Of a stretch of DNA of 64,000 nt, positions 46,216 through 58,297 are shown piece after piece. Made by a program: the position numbers and the translations under genes. Numbering within the stretch: the stretch's first letter is position 1; each line of letters begins with the position of its first letter. The notes beneath the pieces were generated by a model that was not told the DNA's origin, searched no databases, and was given only the letters and a program-made list of their open reading frames with translations. Origin of the DNA: Malania oleifera (lineage: Eukaryota; Streptophyta; Magnoliopsida; Santalales; Ximeniaceae); NCBI RefSeq assembly GCF_029873635.1, contig NC_080423.1, positions 104,637,773-104,701,772 on the forward strand, written 5' to 3'.

Positions 46216-46672
46216 TGTTATAAAAATGCAAAAAATAAATAAAAAATAATAAGAGATGAGACAGAAATTTTACGTGGTTCGGCTATGCCTACTCCACGGG
46301 TGGATGGGATCAAAACTTCACTATCACAGGAGGAATTACAATAGGATATGAAACCAGTCTTGTACAAGATATCACTATATCCCTTTATCCCTTCTTCACT
46401 GTATCTATCATCTTCTCTTATCCTCACTATATGTCTACTTACATGGAAGCATAAAAAATGTGTCCCAAATAAGAAGGGGAGGTGCCCTTTTACAGGACAA
46501 TATGGATAGCTAAGCATTTATTATGGGGAAAATCAAAAGGGTGGAAGATGGGGTGACATACACTTTATAAGTACAAACATATGGGGCAAGTTCACATAAG
46601 ACATGAATTAGTGTAGATATATAGGGTAGGTTCATAGTTGACATGAGGGACATCCACCTATATTTCATAACA
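46216..46672 (-). repeat. 3' LTR of the second Copia element
   Basis: 457 bp with termini TGTTATAA and TTCATAACA on the plus strand. The minus strand has TATAAAG at 46563-46569. Left flank CTTAA is a candidate target duplication whose partner is outside the window. Confidence 0.85.
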
Positions 46673-46681
46673 CTCCCCCTT
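46673..46681 (-). other. Polypurine tract of the second Copia element
   Basis: Minus strand AAGGGGGAG directly before the LTR start TGTTATGAAA. Confidence 0.85.
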
Positions 46682-47297
46682 GGATGTCACCCATATATTA
46701 ACTCATTCTGCTAAGATCTTTAAGGTATCTCATTCTGATGAGATAAACCAATTTCTTGAATGTTGTAGTAGGCAAAGTTTTGGTGAACAAATCTGCAAGA
46801 TTATCACTTGATCGAATCTGCTAAACATCTATATCACCATTCTTTTGGAGTTCATGTGTATAGAAGAATTTTGGAGAGATATGTTTTGTTCTGTCACCCT
46901 TTATATATCCTCCTCTTAGTTGAACTATACATGCAGCATTGTCTTCATATAAAATTGTTGGAATATTCTTGATTGATTGAAGACCACAATTTGCTTGGAT
47001 ATGAGAAATCATCGATCTAAGCCACACACATTCTCTACTAGCTTCATGGATAGCTAGTATTTTAGAATGATTGGAGGATGTTGCTATAATTTTATGCTTT
47101 ACTAATCTCCAGGATATAGCAATTTTCCGTAAAGAAATATATATCCAGTTTGAGATTTAGCATTGTGAGGATCAAATAGATATCCAGCATCTGCATATCC
47201 TACTAATTGAGATTTGAAATCAAATGAGTAGAATAAACTCAAATCAGATGTATCTCTCAAATAACGTAGAATGTGCTTAATTCCATTCCAGTGCCGC
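46682..47297 (-). pseudogene. Copia RNase H, C-terminal part
   Basis: Minus-strand frames include HWNGIKHILRYLRDTSDLSL and GYADAGYLFDPHNAKSQTGY (to 47102) and YEDNAACIVQLRGGYIKGDR then HISPKFFYTHELQKNGDIDV (46821-47027). After a stop comes a region with a LADLFTKTLPTTTFKKL reading. The upstream part continues at 57193; the break is the Gypsy insertion. Confidence 0.87.
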
Positions 47298-47524
47298 TGT
47301 AAGAATCCCAAAAAAATATATAAAAGATTAGCGGATTGATTTCCAAAAAAAAAAAAATTATAATTATAATTAAAAAATTAAAAAAAAAATTAAAAAATTA
47401 AAAAATTAAAAAATATTATTAATTAATTAATCAGATTTTAAAAGAAAAAGAAAAAGAAAATAATTAATTAAAATTTATTTTTATTTTATTAATAAAATAT
47501 ATTATTATTAATATTAATTAAATA

Positions 47525-47564
<40 letters not shown>

Positions 47565-48687
47565 GATAACACTTGACAACCCCCCCCCCACCTTTTCCTT
47601 CTTCTTCTTCTTCTTCTTCTTTTCTTATCTTTTCTTTTTCCTGCGTGCAGGACCTCTCAGGAACCTTCTCTCTCTCCTCACATTCTCTCTCCCTCTCTCC
47701 TCAATTTCATGACGGATTTTTGCCCGATCGAAAATCCGAAGATACCACTGGACTCCATTCGTCGCTGTCGTCATTTCTACCGGAGCGGATCGGTGGTAGG
47801 AGCGACGTAAACGTATTCCCTGGGGTAAGCCATTTCCCCCTTTTTCTTTAATTTCTTGCAAAATATAAGCCCAATTGACAAACGGACACCACCACGAGAA
47901 TCTAGGGATGATTCTCTACAAGTCTAGTGGGACGGAATTCTCATGGGGGTGTCAGACCAAAACTCCAAATTTGGGGTGCGGCGATTATTAAGGGGCTTAT
48001 TTTTAATTAATTAGCATTAATTTAGAAATTCTAAAATATTAAGCATCTGCGACTGAAATAGGATTTCTGAAATTTAGGGCTCCGGTGAGCGCCGCGGGTG
48101 TAATTTTGGGACCCGCAGGCAAAATTTGAAAAATTAAGTAGGGATATTAAATAATAGTTTAAATATTAATTTGAGGTATATGGAGCCTAAGGAAGGCTAG
48201 ATGAGTATTATTTTGGAGAAATAGATTAATAAATCTAGGGAAAAATGTAAATTGCAGGAATTAGATTTCGGGCGCCAAGGGCGTGAAATTTTGGGTCCTA
48301 AGGAATTTCTCAATAGTCAGGTAAGTGAATAAACTAAAGCAGTAATTTTTCATACAAATTATTATTGATTATTTCTAAATTTATTTTTAGAAAAGCATAT
48401 GTTATATTGTGTATTACGAATAAAATGTACGATTGGGAAAATACTGCTATGATGATTAAAATGTATATGTATGTATGAGATGTAAGTAATTCACGATTTT
48501 AGAATATGAAGTATGACTTTTAACAGCATATGTGTGGCGTGAATATTATTTTGTGTGAAATGTATTATGATGTGAAAGATTTTACGAACAAAGCATGATT
48601 TCAGGTATTATGAAAATATGAGTTATATTGTGATGGTTTTGACGATTATGTGATAAATGTTGTATTTTCAGTATATATATACCTGAA

Positions 48688-48840
48688 ACGATTTTGGCGC
48701 GAGGCCATATATTTATGTTATCGGCACGAGACCGTATCTATGTTTTTGGCGCGAGGCCATATTTACTATGATTTTGGTGCGAGGCCATATGTATGATTTC
48801 GGCGCGAGGCCGTATCTATGTTTTTGGCACGAGGCCGTAA
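48688..48840 (+). repeat. Minisatellite GGCGCGAGGCCATAT in LTR
   Basis: Six imperfect units of 22-30 bp with the core GGCGCGAGGCC(A/G)TAT. An exact-looking copy of the array is in the 3' LTR at about 56175-56325. A further single GGCACGAGGCC lies near 48936. Confidence 0.85.
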
Positions 48841-49403
48841 TGATGTTACGTATGATCATGTATTATATGTTTTCACAACCAGGATGTTAGTTTAGTTCAG
48901 ACCAGGAGCTCGGTACCGTAGCTATGAGTTCATTTTGGCACGAGGCCTTATTAGTGCTACCGTCCCACGAGGGGATGGGAGATGGATAGTCGATGTGGCT
49001 TTCAGTAGAGTGTGGACGTCCACCTGGCAGTCCGGACCAGGGTGTGGCGGGCTCATCGTACTTACAGACATATTTGATTCGGCAGTGGTCGGCCAGCCAT
49101 TGTCGGGTCCCGCCTTCGGGCTGCACAACCCGTCATGGGGGGTAATACATGACACCAGCTAGCTAGTCATCCTGGGTTTGTTTTCAGTACTACAGTTATA
49201 ACAAATGACTTTATGTATGATATGATTTGTTAACAGATGTGAAAATATATGTTTACCCAGTACGATATGATTATGTTTATAGAATTATGAAATGTACTGT
49301 ATACGTACAAATGCATTAAATATTCATGTTGCCACACAGCTGTATTTAGTTTATTTTCCCTTACTGAGAAGTGTCTCATCCCCAAACTTAATTAATTTTT
49401 CAG

Positions 49404-49467
49404 GAGCTCCTGAGAGACGGGTGGGTCAGGGCCGCCGTTGAGCTAGTGAGATTACCCTGTGAGAAGG
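49404..49467 (+). other. Mini-exon-like module in LTR
   Basis: 64 bp bounded by AATTTTTCAG on the left and AGG|GTAAGA on the right. Comparable modules of 64-70 bp occur at 1069-1135 and 44768-44835 and near 39300-39366. It may be a spliced leader exon of LTR transcripts; this is inference from splice-site-like sequences. Confidence 0.45.
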
Positions 49468-49708
49468 GTAAGATTTTGTAATAGCGTCAGAGTTATTTTG
49501 TGTTTAACCCTAGAGATATTTGGATGTATGTGAGGATGTATAGAATGCTCTGGTATTATATTTTATGACTGGATGTTTGAGATTTTATGTGTACTGCTGC
49601 TAGGTTTTCCGCTGTGTATAACAGGTGTCCCCGCTACCCACGAGTTCGGGTTGACCATTTTATTTATTATGTGATATTTTATATTAAGAAATTGAGGGAC
49701 GTTACATT

Positions 49709-49720
49709 TGGTATCAGAGC
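49709..49720 (+). other. Primer binding site (initiator tRNA-Met)
   Basis: Perfect TGGTATCAGAGC two bases after the 5' LTR end. Confidence 0.95.
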
Positions 49721-50024
49721 CTAGGATACTAGGTTCTGTAGACTCTAGAGTGCAGTAGTATTAATACCAGAGTATAGGATAAGGGAACTTGAGGTTTGGT
49801 TTTGTAGTCTAGATGCAGGACTTCCGTGGTGGTTTGTATGATTTTCCTGGGGTGACGATTTCAGGAAATTCATTGTAAACTATCGTTGGGTTGGGTATCT
49901 AGATTTCAGGATTGAACCTTGAATTAAGATCAAGAGTGACGAGTTAATTAGGAAAACATACCATATGAGCTTAGTGATATGTATAGAGAATGAGGTTTTG
50001 AGTTAAGTTATTTCTTCTTTCAGG

Positions 50025-53000
50025 ATGGACCACGGTGGAAATAGTGCCCACGCCAGTGGGAGTGAGGGTGCTGGACCCTCAGGCCCTGCGGGTAGTGATT
50101 CAGATGCAATCTTACGCAGCGTAGCACAGCAGGTTATGGCAGAAATTGCCAGGAGTTCGAGAGAACAGGGTGGTCCGTCTGTAGGCCACGGTTGTACGAT
50201 TGAGAAGTTCATAAAGATGAATCCTCCAGCTTTCTCAGGAGGAACGGACCCCGCAGTTGCTGAGAATTGGGTGCAGGAGATGGAGAAAATATTTGCAGTA
50301 CTACAGTGTTCAGAGGAGCAGAAGGTGCTGTTTGCCACCTACAGACTGACTGGAGAGGCCGAGAGATGGTGGTCAGCAGTGAGATTGTTAGAGCAGCAGA
50401 GGACTATACCTGTAGAGATGACTTGGGAGCGATTTAGAGAGATATTCTTCGACAGGTATTTTCCAGCCTCTTTCAGGGAGGCTAAGATTACGGAGTTCCT
50501 GAATCTGAAGCAGGGACAGCTGTCAGTACAGCAGTACGCGGCGAGGTTCATCGAGCTATCTCGCTTCGCCCCGTACATTATTCCAGATGAGACGAAGAAG
50601 GTACGATAGTTTGAAAGAGGCTTGAGGAGAGAAATTTACAAGCAGGTATCGATATTGAAGTTGCAGGACTTCACCGAGTTGGTTGACCGAGCCACTATAG
50701 CAGAGATTGGTGAGCGATTGGAGGCTGAGGAGCAGAGGCAGAAGAAGAGATCTATACCTTCTGATTTCCAGCAGGGAGCCGACCGTGCCGCATGGAAGAA
50801 AGGTGGCTATTATAGGGACTGGAGACAGAAGACCGGGAATCGCGGATTCCAGGGTGCACAACCATCTCCCGCTTGCCCATCTTGCGGGAAGAGACACCTG
50901 GGAGAGTGTCGTCCTGGGCGAGGTGTCTGCTACAGGTGCGGGGAGCCAGGACATATGATGAGGGAGTGTCCGACACAGATTGGTACTGTTCCTAGACCTG
51001 CACGAGGAGGTTACCAGGCACCACGAGAAGGCCAGCAGAGGAATACGGCCCCAGCCAGAGTTTTTGCTTTGACACCGGGCGATGCTGAGGCGGCTGGAGA
51101 TGTGGTGACAGGTACTGTTTCAATACTTTCATTTAAAGCTACTGTTTTGTTTGATTCTGGGGCGACGTATTCATTTATCGCCTGGGATTATGTTAAATTG
51201 TATGGGTTTGAGCCTCAGCAGTTAGAAATTAGTTTGTCTGTTGCTACGCCAACTGGGACCGTAGGGGTATGTAGGAAGGTACTCAGGGACTGTCCAGTGG
51301 ATATTCAAGGGAGGTATTTGTTAGCTAATTTGGTGATTTTAGACATGCATGGGTTTGAGGTGATCTTGGGCATGGATTGGCTAGCTGCCCACTATGCTAG
51401 CATTGATTGCCGTCAGAGAGTGGTAGTGTTTAGACCTCTAGAGGGACAGGAGTACAGATTTGTGGGATCACATGTGCGCACCCCACCTCAGTTATTATCG
51501 GCTATCCAGGCGTGTAGATTGCTATCAGAAGGTTGTCAGGGATATTTAGCCTATGTGAAGGCTGTATTAGAAGGCGAACTGAGGGTGGAGGATATCCCAG
51601 TGGTGAGAGATTTCCCTGATGTATTTCCAGAGGATTTGCCGGGACTACCTCATGATCGTGAGGTAGAGTTTGTTATTGATCTGGTTCCGGGGACAACACC
51701 GATTTCGAAGGCGCCGTATAGAATGGCACCGGCAGAGCTAAAAGAATTGAAAGAGCAGTTGCAGGAGCTGTTAGATAAGGGGTTCATTCGGCCCAGTGTG
51801 TCACCCTGGGGAGCACCAGTTTTGTTTGTGAGGAAGAAGGATGGCTCGATGAGATTGTGCATTGACTATCGAGAAATAAATAAAGTAACTATCAAGAATA
51901 AATACCCGCTCCCGCGTATTGATGATTTGTTTGACCAGTTACAGGGGACACAGATCTTTTCGAAGATAGATTTACGCTCCGGGTACCATCAGGTGAAAGT
52001 CAGGGCGGAAGATGTTCTGAAGACGGCATTTAGAACACGGTATGGTCACTATGAATTTCTAGTTATGCCGTTTGGGTTGACGAATGCTCCTGCGGTGTTT
52101 ATGGATCTTATGAACAGGGTTTTTCACCAGTATTTGGATCAGTTTGTGGTAGTATTTATTGATGATATACTGGTATATTCGAAGAGTGCAAAGGAGCATG
52201 AGGAGCATTTGAGTATAGTGTTGCAGGTGCTGCGAGAGAAGAAGCTATATGCAAAACTCAAGAAGTGTGAGTTCTGGCTGGAACAGGTTACCTTCCTTGG
52301 ACACGTTGTATCCAAGGGTGGTATTTCTGTTGATCCGAGTAAGATTGAGGCGGTAGTTGACTGGGTACGACCAAAGAACGTGCACGAGATCAGGAGTTTC
52401 CTAGGATTGACTGGGTACTACCGCAGGTTTGTTGAGGGCTTTTCTCGATTGTTAGGCCCGTTGACCAGATTGACCAGGAAAGGAGCAAAGTTTGAGTGGT
52501 CTGATGAATGTGAGCAGAGCTTCCAAGAGTTGAAGCAGCGACTCATCACTGCGCCTGTGTTGACGATTCCTTCAGGAGAAGAGGGGTTCGTAATTTACAG
52601 CGATGCGTCCCATAAGGGGCTCGAATGCGTGTTGATGCAGCAGGGGAGAGTGATAGCCTATGCCTCACGACAGTTGAAAGAATATGAGAAGAACTACCCT
52701 ACCCATGATCTGGAGTTGGCGGCGGTTGTTTACGCGCTGAAGATTTGGAGGCATTATCTATATGGGGGTAGGTGTGAGATATTTACTGACCATAAGAGTT
52801 TAAAGTATTTCTTCACGCAGAAGGAATTGAATATGAGGCAGAGGAGATGGTTGGAGCTAATAAAGGATTACGACTGCACTATTAGCTACCACCCGGGAAA
52901 GGCTAATGTGGTTGCTGATGCTTTGAGTCGGAAATCAGTGGAATCATCTGTATCTGCAAGGGAGATTCAGCATCCGATTCAGATGGATTTGGAGAGGCTT

Positions 53001-54545
53001 GGTGTGGAGCTGGTAGAGGGCGATCACCAGGTGTTCATTGCTGACTTGGTTTTGCAGCCGACTCTACAGGAGAGGATTAAAGCAGCTCAGAGGAATGATG
53101 CAGAACTAGTAGAGCTTATGCGAAAGGTACAGGATGGTCAGGAACCAGAGTTCAGCATTTCAGATGATGGAGCTCTGAGGTTCCATACCAGGTTATGTGT
53201 TCCTGCCGATCCTGAGATCAAGAAGGTCATTCTGGAGGAAGCACATCGATCCCTATATACTGTACATCCGGGTAGCACTAAAATGTACAGGGATCTCCGA
53301 GATTCCTTCTGGTGGAGCAACATGAAGAGGGAGATAGCTCAGTTTGTGGGTTAGTGTTTGACGTGCCAGCAAGTGAAGGCTGAGCATCAGAGACCGGCGG
53401 GATCGTTGCAGCCACTCCACATTCCTGAGTGAAAGTGGGAGCATATAGCGATGGATTTCGTCTCAGGATTATCGCCAGCATTGCATGGACAGGACGCTAT
53501 TTGGGTAGTGGTGGATCGATTGACGAAGACTGCCCACTTTTTGCCGATTAGAGTTAGCTACTCCATGGACAGATTGGCTGAGTTATACATCCAGGAGATA
53601 GTTAGACTCCATGGCGTTCCAGTGTCCATAGTTTCAGATAGAGACCCACGGTTTACATCTCGTTTTTGGAAGAGTCTGCAAGGGGCCATGGGTTCTCAAT
53701 TGTCGTTCAGCACAGCTTTTCATCCTCAGACAGATGGACAGACAGAGAGGATGATACAGATTTTGGAGGATATGCTGCGAGCATGTGTGTTGGATTTTGG
53801 AGGTCGTTGGATGCAGTATTTGCCATTAGTTGAGTTTGCGTATAACAACAGCTACCAGGCCAGCATTGGGATGGCACCATATGAGGCACTGTATGGCAGG
53901 AGGTGTCGATCCCCATTGTACTGGGATGAGGTTGGTGAGAGACAGGTATTGGGGCCAGAGCTGATACAGCAGACTCAGGATAAAGTCAGACTCATCAGAG
54001 ACAGGATCAGGACAGCGCAGAGCCAGCAAAAGAGTTATGCTGATACTCGTCGGCGAGAATTGGAGTTTGACACAGGAGATCACGTGTTCCTGAAGGTGGC
54101 ACCGCTGAAGGGTGTTATGAGGTTCAGGAGGAAGGGTAAGCTGAGCCCTAGGTATATTGGACCATTCGAGATTCTTGAGAGAGTGGGTCCAGTTGCTTAT
54201 CGTTTGGCATTACCACCGGTCCTATCTAGGATCCATGACGTATTTCACGTTTCTATGTTGAGGAAATACGTCCCAGACCCTTCCCATGTGATTAGATATG
54301 AAGCACTGGAATTGAGCGATACTTTAGTTTACGAGGAAGTGCCAGTGCAGATTCTTGACTGGAAGGAACAGGAGCTACGCACGAAGAAGATTCTACTGGT
54401 AAAAGTTCTGTGGCGCAACCATGCCATTGAGGAGGCTTCTTGGGAACTAGAGGATCAAATGCGCCAGAGATATCCGCACTTATTCAGTGGAGCCAGTCAA
54501 GTGAATAAAATATTGTATAGTTTTTATTTGTATAGTGTAACGTGA
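50025..54545 (+). pseudogene. Gypsy gag-pol polyprotein with three in-frame stops
   Basis: A single frame of 1507 codons from ATG 50025 to the stop ending at 54545, broken by TAG 50607-50609, TAG 53352-53354 and TGA 53430-53432, with no frameshift. Gag: WVQEMEKIF and [12 protein letters not shown], zinc knuckle [14 protein letters not shown] near 50930-50970. Protease FDSGATYSF near 51150. [14 protein letters not shown] and FIDDILVYS near 52155. RNase [10 protein letters not shown] near 52600. Integrase: HHCC region 53240-53390, MDFVSGL, VSDRDPRFTS and TDGQTERM. Chromodomain: VQILDWKEQELRTKKI near 54350 to the end. All visible catalytic residues are retained. A pyrimidine tract and CAG (TTATTTCTTCTTTCAG) end at 50023, one base before the ATG. 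Confidence 0.93.
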
Positions 54546-54734
54546 GATAGATAGAGTTTTTAGTTTTGAAACGTTAATGGTTTTGAGAGAATTTTGAATA
54601 GTTGTAATCTCTCAGAGCCCTCGTTGTAACCACGGTATTCCTCCGCCATAAGTGAGGGTAATCAATACCAATTGGGAAGTTTTCACAAGGGTAGTGAAAC
54701 AGAGGATGGCAATTTCGAGGGACGAAATTTTTAT

Positions 54735-54745
54735 AAGAGGGAGAA
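54735..54745 (+). other. Polypurine tract
   Basis: AAGAGGGAGAA directly before the 3' LTR start TGTAAGAATCCC, after the conserved GGACGAAATTTTTAT. Confidence 0.92.
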
Positions 54746-57187
54746 TGTAAGAATCCCAAAAATATATAAAAGATTAGTGATTGATTTCCAAAAAACCAAA
54801 AAGATTACTTTAATTAAAATTAAAAAAAATTAAACAAATTCAAAATTAAAAAAAATAAAAAAATAGTATTAATTAATTATCAGATTTAAAAGAAAAAGAA
54901 AAAGAAAATAATTAATTAAAAATTTATTTTTATTTATAATTAAAATATAGGATATTAATATTAATTAATATAAATTATTTTTATTATTTATTATTATTTA
55001 TTATTATATTATTATTATTATTATTATATATGATAACACTTGAAAAAACCAACCCAACAAAACCTTTTTTTTTTTTTCCCCCTTCTTTTCTTCTTCTTCT
55101 TCTTTCTTATCTTTTCTTTTTCCTGCGTGAGGACCTCTCAGGAACCTTCTCTCTCTCCTCACATTCTCTCTCCCTCTCTCCTCAATTTCATGACGGATTT
55201 TTGCCCGATCGAAAATCCGAAGATACCACTGGACTCCATTCGTCGCTGTCGTCATTTCTACCGGAGCGGATCGGTGGTAGGAGCGACGTAAACGTATTCC
55301 CTGGGGTAAGTCATTTCCCCCTTTTTCTTTAATTTCTTGCAAAATATAAGCCCAATTGACAAACGGACACCACCACGAGAATCTAGGGATGATTCTCTAC
55401 AAGTCTAGTGGGACGGAATTCTCATGGGGGTGTCAGACCAAAACTCCAAATTTGGGGTGCGGCGATTATTAAGGGGCTTATTTTTAATTAATTAGCATTA
55501 ATTTAGAAATTCTAAAATATTAAGCATCTGCGACTGAAATAGGATTTCTGAAATTTAGGGCTCCGGTGAGCGCCGCGGGTGTAATTTTGGGACCCGCAGG
55601 CAAAATTTGAAAAATTAAGTAGGGATATTAAATAATAGTTTAAATATTAATTTGAGGTATATGGAGCCTAAGGAAGGCTAGATGAGTATTATTTTGGAGA
55701 AATAGATTAATAAATCTAGGGAAAAATGTAAATTGCAGGAATTAGATTTCGGGCGCCAAGGGCGTGAAATTTTGGGTCCTAAGGAATTTCTCAATAGTCA
55801 GGTAAGTGAATAAACTAAAGCAGTAATTTTTCATACAAATTATTATTGATTATTTCTAAATTTATTTTTAGAAAAGCATATGTTATATTGTGTATTACGA
55901 ATAAAATGTACGATTGGGAAAATACTGCTATGATGATTAAAATGTATATGTATGTATGAGATGTAAGTAATTCACGATTTTAGAATATGAAGTATGACTT
56001 TTAACAGCATATGTGTGGCGTGAATATTATTTTGTGTGAAATGTATTATGATGTGAAAGATTTTACGAACAAAGCATGATTTCAGGTATTATGAAAATAT
56101 GAGTTATATTGTGATGGTTTTGACGATTATGTGATAAATGTTGTATTTTCAGTATATATATACCTAAAACGATTTTGGCGCGAGGCCATATATTTATGTT
56201 ATCGGCACGAGACCGTATCTATGTTTTTGGCGCGAGGCCATATTTACTATGATTTTGGTGCGAGGCCATATGTATGATTTCGGCGCGAGGCCGTATCTAT
56301 GTTTTTGGCACGAGGCCGTAATGATGTTACGTATGATCATGTATTATATGTTTTCACAACCAGGATGTTAGTTTAGTTCAGACCAGGAGCTCGGTACCGT
56401 AGCTATGAGTTCATTTTGGCACGAGGCCTTATTAGTGCTACCGTCCCACGAGGGGATGGGAGATGGATAGTCGATGTGGCTTTCAGTAGAGTGTGGACGT
56501 CCACCTGGCAGTCCGGACCAGGGTGTGGCGGGCTCATCGTACTTACAGACATATTTGATTCGGCAGTGGTCGGCCAGCCATTGTCGGGTCCCGCCTTCGG
56601 GCTGCACAACCCGTCATGGGGGGTAATACATGACACCAGCTAGCTAGTCATCCTAGGTTTGTTTTCAGTACTACAGTTATAACAAATGACTTTATGTATG
56701 ATATGATTTGTTAACAGATGTGAAAATATATGTTTACCCAGTACGATATGATTATGTTTATAGAATTATGAAATGTACTGTATACGTACAAATGCATTAA
56801 ATATTCATGTTGCCACACAGCTGTATTTAGTTTATTTTCCCTTACTGAGAAGTGTCTCATCCCCAAACTTAATTAATTTTTCAGGAGCTCCTGAGAGACG
56901 GGTGGGTCAGGGCCGCCGTTGAGCTAGTGAGATTACCCTGTGAGAAGGGTAAGATTTTGTAATAGCGTCAGAGTTATTTTGTGTTTAACCCTAGAGATAT
57001 TTGGATGTATGTGAGGATGTATAGAATGCTCTGGTATTATATTTTATGACTGGATGTTTGAGATTTTATGTGTACTGCTGCTAGGTTTTCCGCTGTGTAT
57101 AACAGGTGTCCCCGCTACCCACGAGTTCGGGTTGACCATTTTATTTATTATGTGATATTTTATATTAAGAAATTGAGGGACGTTACA
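54746..57187 (+). repeat. 3' LTR of the young Gypsy element
   Basis: 2442 bp, same ends as the 5' LTR. Differences from it are concentrated in the A/T- and C-rich first 400 bp. Confidence 0.95.
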
Positions 57188-58297
57188 GCCGCTGAGTAGG
57201 AGTAGAGTTGTATCTTGCTAGTAGATTTACAGCAAATGCAACGTCAGGTCTTGTACAATTGGATAGATACATTAGAGAGCCAATAGCACTTAAATATGGT
57301 ACTTCAAGACGAAGTAATTCCTCCCCCTCATCATGAGGTCGAAATGGATCTTTCTTAACATCAAGTGATCACACCATTATTGGAGATCCCAAAGGATAAA
57401 CTTTGTTCTTATAAAATTGCCTTAATACCTTCTTGATATATTTATATTGTTGAAAAAAAATTGACTATTTACATGTTCAATCTGTAAGTCAAGACAATAT
57501 TTTGTTTTTCCTAAATCATTCATTTCAAATTCAGCCATGAAATAATTAGCAATTTTAGTGAGCTCTTCAGGAGTCCCAACTAAATTCAAATCATCAACAT
57601 AAACAACAACTATAGCAAATCCGAATTCTGATCTTTTAATAAAAACACATGGACAAATTGGATCATTTATAAGGCCTTCTTTCACAAGGTACTCACTTAA
57701 TTGATTGAACCACATGCGTCCAGATTGCTTTAGTCTATATAAAGAACGTTGGAGTTTAATTGAATAAAAAGTTCTGAGTTTTGCTTCAACCAATTTAAAT
57801 CCTTTAGGGATTTTCATATAAATTTCATTATCCAACGATCAATATAGGTATGTTGTTACTACGTCCATTAGACACATAATCAGTCGTTCAGCGATTGCTA
57901 GCCCAATTAAGAGTATGAATGTGATTCCATCCATTACAGGAAAATATGTCTCCTCATAATCAATTTCGGGTTTCTACGAGAAACCTTGTGCCACAAGCTT
58001 TGTTTTATACCAAGTAATTTCATTAATTTCATTTCGCTTACACAAAAATGCCCATTTGTATCGAATGGGTTGGACATCTTCTGGTGTCTGGACTACAGGT
58101 CCAAAAACTTCTTTTTTTGATAGAGAGTTTAATTCTGATGTGATAGCCTCTTTCCATTTTGGCCAATCACTTTTATATCAACATTCATTAATAGATTTAG
58201 GTTTAGGATCCTCATTACTTTTGATAATGTCAGTAGCTATTGCATATGCAAATGTGTTATTGACAACAACTTTATTTTTATCACACATTTCTCTTGT
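57188..58297 (-). pseudogene. Copia reverse transcriptase and RNase H N-terminus
   Basis: 57422-57835 encodes MDNEIYMKIPKGFKLVEA, SLYRLKQSGRMWFNQL and the catalytic VVVYVDDLNLVGT with both Asp present. The frame continues toward the RNase H region at 57193 and joins 47297 across the Gypsy insertion (reading NSTPTQ then RHWNGIKH). The RT N-terminus upstream, toward 58297, is broken by stops. Confidence 0.87.

Larger units (their letters stand above)
47298..49706 (+). repeat. 5' LTR of the young Gypsy element
   Basis: 2409 bp, ends TGTAAGAATCCC and GACGTTACA. Order: AT-rich U3, ATT microsatellite near 47528-47560, C and CT tracts, donor-like GGGGTAAG near 47823 and CAGGTAAGTG near 48318, minisatellite 48688-48840, GGTACCGTAGCTATG near 48911, hairpin 49365-49378, acceptor TTTTTCAG ending at 49403, donor GGGTAAGA at 49466. 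It lacks the TCGTCGACGA array of other LTRs. Confidence 0.95.
47298..57187 (+). mobile_element. Complete young Gypsy chromovirus (Tekay-like), target duplication GCCGC
   Basis: A 9.9-kb element: 5' LTR 47298-49706, PBS 49709-49720, gag-pol 50025-54545, purine tract 54735-54745, 3' LTR 54746-57187. Flanked by perfect repeats GCCGC (47293-47297 and 57188-57192). Beyond the first few hundred bases the LTRs are almost identical, with only a couple of base differences noticed (for instance near 48673/56164 and 49151/56652). It is therefore a recent insertion, nested in the second Copia element. Three in-frame stops break the polyprotein, so it is non-autonomous as sequenced. Confidence 0.95.

Noticed and set aside
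48887..49162. Overlapping plus and minus open frames of 75-79 codons, repeated at 56368-56643
   Set aside because: They lie inside conserved non-coding LTR modules and are present identically in both LTRs with no protein motif.
50339..50976. Minus-strand open frames opposite gag
   Set aside because: Antisense shadows of the plus-strand gag frame, with no independent motifs.
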